Assembly (NCBI GenBank): GCA_964511495.1 | Contig: CAZEFT010000005.1 | Location: forward strand, 62,001-126,000 | Reading direction: 5' to 3' | From: Litorimonas sp964511495 | Lineage (GTDB): Bacteria; Pseudomonadota; Alphaproteobacteria; Caulobacterales; Maricaulaceae | DNA length: 64,000 nt | Program-made: the position numbers and the translations under genes | Part shown: in pieces, positions 61,889-64,000 of the stretch | Numbering within the stretch: the first letter of the stretch is position 1 | How the letters are laid out: the number at the start of each line of letters is the position of its first letter | Notes under the pieces: generated by a model | Databases searched by the model: none | The model's input: only the letters and a program-made list of their open reading frames with translations | What the model was told of the DNA's origin: nothing

Positions 61889-63355
61889 ATTTTTAATCAA
61901 TTTGGCAATAAGCCCCAATTTTTCGACAGCCTTGCCGTGTGCGACGATGTTGATACCGTTATCCATGCTCTTAAAGAGCATTACCAAGACGCCATAGAAT
62001 TCTTAAATAAGGCTTTTGCAGCCTTCGCGGAAACTGGCGAAAGACCTCATTCTGAAAATGTAACCTATCCGTATTTGCTCCTGCATTTACGAGAAAAAAA
62101 GGCGGATGGTATCAAACCATCAGGCTTTGTGAGCATTCGTGGCCCGGGATGGTATGGCACATCCATTACACATCCAGACATATTCAAAGATTACCTAGAG
62201 GATCAACTCGGATTGATAGAACGAGGTTATGAAGTTGATTATTATGTCGGGCCAAGCGACGAAATCATTCCGGTCGCCTTTGCGATTGACCCCTCTACTT
62301 TCGAAATGAAAGATGGAAGCGCCAAAAGAATTGGTGACTATTTCGCCCTCCCTGATCTCAAACGAATCCATGACAATTTAGCAGACGGAGCGATAGAGCA
62401 ATCTGAGGAAGAACCTCTCCCTCTAAGCCTTTTCCCCGCACTGCGAACGGATTATTCCCTGCAAAGACTGCGTCATTACACGGGCACATCACCCGCACAT
62501 TTTCAAAAATTCGTCGTTTTTACGAACTATCAGCGCTATGTCGATGAGTTTATTGAACACGCTAAGAATGTAATTGGTGATGGGGTTCACACAGGATTTT
62601 CAAGTCCCGGTGTAGGTCTCATTACATCGGCAGAGGATTACAATCCGCCCGTAGATTATAAACTCCCTCAAATGCCAGCCTATCACCTCATGTGTGATAA
62701 TAATGAAGGTGTGACCCTGATAAATATCGGTGTTGGCCCTTCCAACGCTAAAACGATCACAGATCATGTCGCTGTGCTTCGCTCACATTGTTGGTTGATG
62801 TTGGGTCATTGTGGCGGCCTCCGCAACACGCAAACACTGGGAGACTTTGTTCTGGCCCATGCCTATTTACGCGACGATCAGATTTTGGACGAAATGCTGC
62901 CGCCAACCATTCCTCTTCCAACCATCGCCGAGGTACAAATCGCTCTCACGGATGCTATCTCTAATGTGATGAAGCTCAGCGGGACGGAGATGAAACAACA
63001 TGTCCGAACGGGAACGGTTGTGACGACAGATGACCGAAATTGGGAGATGCGTTACGCCAGTTTGAGGACGCGATTGAACCAGTCCCGCGCCATTGCGATT
63101 GACATGGAAAGCGCCACAATCGCCGCCAATGGCTATCGTTATCGTGTGCCTTACGGCACCCTACTCTGCGTATCGGACAGGCCGTTACATGGCGAAATTA
63201 AGCTCCCTGGCAGTGCCGAAGCTTTTTATCGCAGTCGTGTCGCCCAGCATTTGAACATTGGTTTGGAAGCCATGTCGATTATGAAAGATGCTGCGCAATC
63301 GGGCACGCTCCACTCTCGAAAGCTCCGCAGTCTAGACGATCCAGTCTTTCGATAG
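61889..63355 (+). CDS. amn: AMP nucleosidase, apparent AUU start
   Basis: AMP nucleosidase hydrolyses AMP to adenine and ribose 5-phosphate. An N-terminal AMN domain (VTYPYLLLHLREKKADGIKP, GFVSIRGPGWYGTSITHPDI) is followed by a PNP-like catalytic domain (GVTLINIGVGPSNAKTITDH, LGHCGGLRNTQTLGDFVLA, AIDMESATIAANGYR). The nearest canonical start, GTG at 61937, omits conserved-looking upstream residues QFFDSLAV. No ATG, GTG or TTG exists in frame before it. ATT at 61889 has GGAAAGGA 6 bases upstream and gives 488 residues, matching the usual length of about 485. Start call is inferred; function is firm. Confidence 0.9.
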   Translation: MFNQFGNKPQFFDSLAVCDDVDTVIHALKEHYQDAIEFLNKAFAAFAETGERPHSENVTYPYLLLHLREKKADGIKPSGFVSIRGPGWYGTSITHPDIFKDYLEDQLGLIERGYEVDYYVGPSDEIIPVAFAIDPSTFEMKDGSAKRIGDYFALPDLKRIHDNLADGAIEQSEEEPLPLSLFPALRTDYSLQRLRHYTGTSPAHFQKFVVFTNYQRYVDEFIEHAKNVIGDGVHTGFSSPGVGLITSAEDYNPPVDYKLPQMPAYHLMCDNNEGVTLINIGVGPSNAKTITDHVAVLRSHCWLMLGHCGGLRNTQTLGDFVLAHAYLRDDQILDEMLPPTIPLPTIAEVQIALTDAISNVMKLSGTEMKQHVRTGTVVTTDDRNWEMRYASLRTRLNQSRAIAIDMESATIAANGYRYRVPYGTLLCVSDRPLHGEIKLPGSAEAFYRSRVAQHLNIGLEAMSIMKDAAQSGTLHSRKLRSLDDPVFR

Positions 63356-63370
63356 GCCACTATTGATAAA

Positions 63371-64000
63371 TTATTGAGTGATCCGTAGCCATAAAAGTGG
63401 GCTGCGGATCGGCATGTTACGGCGAATTTCATAGATTTCCGGATCGGGCTCAAATTGCTGAGCCATGTTGAAATAGTCGCAATTATCAAAACTCTGCGCA
63501 GCGAATAAGAGAAACGCCCTTCTTTGATTGGGCACATCATTATATTGCACATCGTCCGAAAAGGGCCAGTCGGAACGATCTCTCATATAGGGTATGATGA
63601 AATCTGCCCCTAAACGCATCGAATGATTATTATCTGTTCGGTATAACCATAAGTTATCACCGCCATCAGACAAAAGTTGAGCGATCCCTGCCATTAAATC
63701 ATAGACAAACACCGAATAGCCATAGGGTTTCGTTCGCGCGGTCTCTTTCGGAAAAGACCCGTCATCCGCCATCATGTCCGGCAAATACCAAGTCTTGAAC
63801 ATCTCTCTGACTTTTTCCTTCAAAGTCTCATTTTCGGTCAAAGTTGCAAAAGCGGCGATCTGCATTGACCACGCTATACTGTGATTATTGGGATGAAGGC
63901 TTTCTTTTACACCCATCGGGTGCGTGTTCATCCATTGGGCATAGTCGGAAAACCAGTCTTCAATAGCCCTCACCTCTTCGTCCTCCATATGTCCCGCTTT
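63371..64000 (-). CDS. Alginate-lyase-like polysaccharide lyase (partial, runs off right edge)
   Basis: The C-terminal 209 residues are visible; the frame stays open to the window edge beyond an internal ATG at 63988. The segment HPNNHSIAWSMQIAAFATL carries the Asn-Asn-His motif of the alpha/alpha-toroid alginate lyases (PF05426 type), followed by KPYGYSVFVYDLMAGIAQLL. Expected role: beta-elimination of a uronate polysaccharide such as alginate. Exact family and export signal cannot be judged without the N-terminus. Converges on amn with 15 bases between stops. Confidence 0.72.
   Translation of the reverse strand, partial: KAGHMEDEEVRAIEDWFSDYAQWMNTHPMGVKESLHPNNHSIAWSMQIAAFATLTENETLKEKVREMFKTWYLPDMMADDGSFPKETARTKPYGYSVFVYDLMAGIAQLLSDGGDNLWLYRTDNNHSMRLGADFIIPYMRDRSDWPFSDDVQYNDVPNQRRAFLLFAAQSFDNCDYFNMAQQFEPDPEIYEIRRNMPIRSPLLWLRITQ

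Overview
The window comes from an alphaproteobacterium, most likely a marine, prosthecate-type lineage such as Hyphomonadaceae or Robiginitomaculaceae. Evidence for this is a C4-pathway ALA synthase (hemA), a single bifunctional Rsh stringent-response enzyme, Bpt (leucyl-transferase of the N-end rule), a PutA without its own DNA-binding domain, an Oar-like TonB receptor, TRAP transport, and the syntenic block rpoZ-rsh-pyrE-pdxJ-acpS-lepB-rnc-era-recO-parC. The genus assignment is inference. No rRNA, tRNA, insertion sequence, prophage or CRISPR array was recognised; almost all of the window is chromosomal core with short intergenic gaps.

Layout. 1-5.8 kb: the edge of a RibD-type reductase, nrdR, a hotdog thioesterase, glyA, divergent hemA/hemB, and a beta-hydroxyacid dehydrogenase. 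5.9-12 kb: a forward run of an SLC13-type permease with RCK_C domains, bpt, and a TakP-like TRAP transporter (dctP, dctQ, dctM). 12-16.7 kb: a LemA/M48 membrane protease pair and a large M16 lipoprotein protease. 16.9-20.6 kb: a light-sensing cassette (heme oxygenase, bacteriophytochrome HWE kinase with fused receiver, stand-alone receiver). 20.6-33 kb: the core reverse-strand block from parC back to rpoZ and folK, then NYN, a family-5 uracil-DNA glycosylase, smpB and dapA. 34-45 kb: a lytic transglycosylase, a threonine dehydratase-like enzyme, an acyl-CoA ligase, a trypsin-like protease, a Bcr/CflA-type exporter, a divergent CobT-like protein, a retropepsin-like lipoprotein, a TSUP permease, dusA and a CitE-like lyase. 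45.5-50 kb: a dipeptide epimerase and putA.

50.4-63.4 kb is dominated by nucleoside and nucleotide salvage: thymidine kinase, nucleoside hydrolase, a phosphoribosyltransferase, ribokinase, a CNT-family nucleoside transporter, uridine kinase, PhoD and AMP nucleosidase. An IPNS-like 2-oxoglutarate/Fe(II) oxygenase and a large TonB receptor sit among them. A Pho-box-like sequence precedes the TonB receptor. Together these genes could release phosphate and nucleosides outside the cytoplasm, import the nucleosides, and split or rephosphorylate them. The right edge holds part of an alginate-lyase-type polysaccharide lyase.

Most notable: (i) the complete biliverdin/bacteriophytochrome cassette, with an altered PASDIP motif; (ii) two genes (amn and the trypsin-like protease) whose coding sequence seems to begin at AUU or AUA behind a good Shine-Dalgarno sequence; (iii) a CobT homologue lacking both expected catalytic glutamates; (iv) the salvage cluster with its unassigned oxygenase and candidate Pho box. 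All assignments are by reading; no searches or alignments were run.
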